Assembly (NCBI GenBank): GCA_028710895.1 | Contig: JAQTTH010000018.1 | Location: forward strand, 1 to 64,000 | Source of the DNA: Paludibacter sp. | GTDB lineage: Bacteria; Bacteroidota; Bacteroidia; Bacteroidales; Paludibacteraceae | Reading direction: 5' to 3' | DNA length: 64,000 bases | Shown here: positions 62,911-64,000 of the stretch, piece by piece | Layout: every line of letters starts with the position of its first letter | How positions within the stretch are numbered: the first letter of the stretch is position 1 | Notes under the pieces: generated by a model | Told to the model about the DNA's origin: nothing | The model's input: the letters and a program-made list of their open reading frames with translations, nothing else | Databases searched by the model: none | Made by a program: the position numbers and the translations under genes

Positions 62911-63831
62911 ATGCATTACCCGGAAACACTTATATCAAGATTTCTCCATTCCTACACCTATAATATTCTGATTGATTCGTGGAAACTCTTCGCTAGTTTA
63001 TGGATTTATCTGATTGTCGGTATCTTTCTTACTGCGCTTTTTCAGGCTTTTCTGGATAAACAGAAACTGAGCGACTGGGTAAAACGACACTCACATGTTT
63101 CCATTATTGGTGCTGCAGCGTTTGGTGTTATTTCGCCTCTCGGAACTTATATCTGCTTGCCCATGGCAGGAAGCTTATACCGCAAAGGTACTCCCTTGGC
63201 ACCTTTAATGGCTTTTCTGGTAGCATCACCCATACTTAATCCAACCATTTTCATGCTGACTGTCGGTGCTTTTAGTTACGAAATGGCATTGGTACGTTTA
63301 TTCACCGGCATACTACTTGGAGTGATTGGCGGATACCTGTTCAGGTATCTGGATAATCGGGTTGGAAAAATATCCATGGAAGAGTCAGTTATGCCGGATA
63401 GAAAAAAAGACGCGGTAGAAAGAACATTGATTCAAAAGTTTTTGAAAGAGTTTAAAGGTTCGGCTTTGTATATGCTCAAATACTTCTCCATAGCAATAGT
63501 TATTGCTGCAGCCATCAAAAATCTGATTACAACTGAGCAGGTAGACTGGATGTTAGGAAGTGGTTCGTTTATGTCGGTAGTTTTTGCTGCCGGAGCGGGC
63601 ATACCGCTTTATTCGTGTGGCGGTGCTGCCATACCGGTGCTGTATCAATTATCGGAATTGGGTATGACCAAAGGAGCTGTACTCGCCTTTTTTATTTCGG
63701 GTCCTTCCACTCGGGTTTCAAACTTAGTGATTATGAAGTCTGTATTTAATCTGCGAATTCTTGCTATTTACCTGGGATTGGTTCTTTCGGGATCGATCTT
63801 GTTTGGCTTTATATATAACCTGATTCCCTGA
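62911..63831 (+). CDS. Permease, SO_0444-type Cu/Zn efflux family
   Basis: The 306-residue membrane protein has about eight membrane segments and the UPF0718 permease motifs: GVISPLGTYICLPMAGSL, FLVASPILNPTIFMLTVGAF, GAGIPLYSCGGAAIPVL and SGPSTRVSNLVIM. The Cys in LYSCGGA and the metal-related family name suggest export of copper, zinc or arsenic-type ions, which is unproven. It follows the DUF362 gene by 9 bp, so they are co-transcribed. Confidence 0.82.
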   Translation: MHYPETLISRFLHSYTYNILIDSWKLFASLWIYLIVGIFLTALFQAFLDKQKLSDWVKRHSHVSIIGAAAFGVISPLGTYICLPMAGSLYRKGTPLAPLMAFLVASPILNPTIFMLTVGAFSYEMALVRLFTGILLGVIGGYLFRYLDNRVGKISMEESVMPDRKKDAVERTLIQKFLKEFKGSALYMLKYFSIAIVIAAAIKNLITTEQVDWMLGSGSFMSVVFAAGAGIPLYSCGGAAIPVLYQLSELGMTKGAVLAFFISGPSTRVSNLVIMKSVFNLRILAIYLGLVLSGSILFGFIYNLIP

Positions 63832-63861
63832 ACTATATTCAACCAAATGCATCAGCTAAAT

Positions 63862-64000
63862 ATGAAGAAAATAGTACTCTATTGTATTTTTCTACTCGTA
63901 AACATCAACTCCATATTCGCTATCGACAATCAGGTTATCTGGAATCTCGATAACCTGTCGACTATTGGTGGATATGCTGTAACGCTTTATGGCAACCCCA
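63862..64000 (+). CDS. Exported protein, truncated by the window edge
   Basis: The first 46 codons show a signal peptide (MKKIVLYCIFLLVNIN, cut near IFA) followed by DNQVIWNLDNLSTIGGYAV, which could begin a concanavalin-like or LamG domain. An in-frame ATG 15 bases earlier is possible. It follows the permease by 30 bp. Confidence 0.5.
   Translation, partial: MKKIVLYCIFLLVNINSIFAIDNQVIWNLDNLSTIGGYAVTLYGNP

Overview
The window is a stretch of a Bacteroidota chromosome, most likely Bacteroidales and possibly Paludibacter-like. That placement is inferred from gene content, not from a search. It rests on promoters of the form TTTG-N19/20-TAnnTTTG ahead of many genes, type IX secretion C-terminal sorting domains on at least two proteins, a PPi-dependent phosphofructokinase, a UxuA/SDR mannonate pair, and TonB-dependent and TPR envelope proteins. 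No rRNA, tRNA or CRISPR array was found.

Left core (1-15000). Three tandem promoters fire off the left edge. A four-gene minus-strand operon (4698 to 749) carries a FakA-DegV fusion, a DUF1295 membrane protein, a membrane-anchored peroxiredoxin and plsY, so acyl-phosphate is probably made and used by products of one transcript. dinB and an SRPBCC protein follow. Next comes a 1.7 kb stretch without a convincing gene but with a promoter-like start and two hairpins at its end. After it lie a secreted SGNH esterase and a GH28 pectinase, a divergent hxlR/qorB-like pair with GTTAC operators, and lipB, mtgA and an AlaX-like editing gene.

Mobile island (about 15000-22700). A 715-residue large serine recombinase starts 44 bp from the AlaX-like start codon. 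It is followed by a small resolvase, a Rep-like protein with repeats in front of it, a self-contained structured RNA unit (promoter, nested 119-nt hairpin, terminator), a FISUMP-domain lipoprotein, a 56-residue ORF and another lipoprotein.

Middle core (22700-50100). This holds a DEAD-box helicase, pfp, yaaA, rsmE, folD, ffh, an SDR plus uxuA hexuronate pair, acpH, a TetR regulator with two nitroreductases sharing an operator sequence, a glutaredoxin-like secreted protein, a nine-repeat cysteine-rich T9SS protein, a beta-barrel/TPR pair, a NUDIX hydrolase, a TPR protein, a DedA protein, aroE, and a TonB-dependent siderophore-type receptor with a PepSY partner.

Cassette-like array (about 50260-60830). 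A palindromic short-repeat array is followed by ten kilobases of AT-rich small genes, all on the plus strand. They are separated by copies of a roughly 137-bp foldable element that begins GCTAAC/GCATAAC and ends GTTAGC, with a second element family and decayed copies also present. The layout is that of an integron gene-cassette array lacking a visible integrase, and it is the strongest candidate here for an undescribed system. The window closes with a DUF362/T9SS protein, a metal-efflux-type permease and a truncated exported protein.
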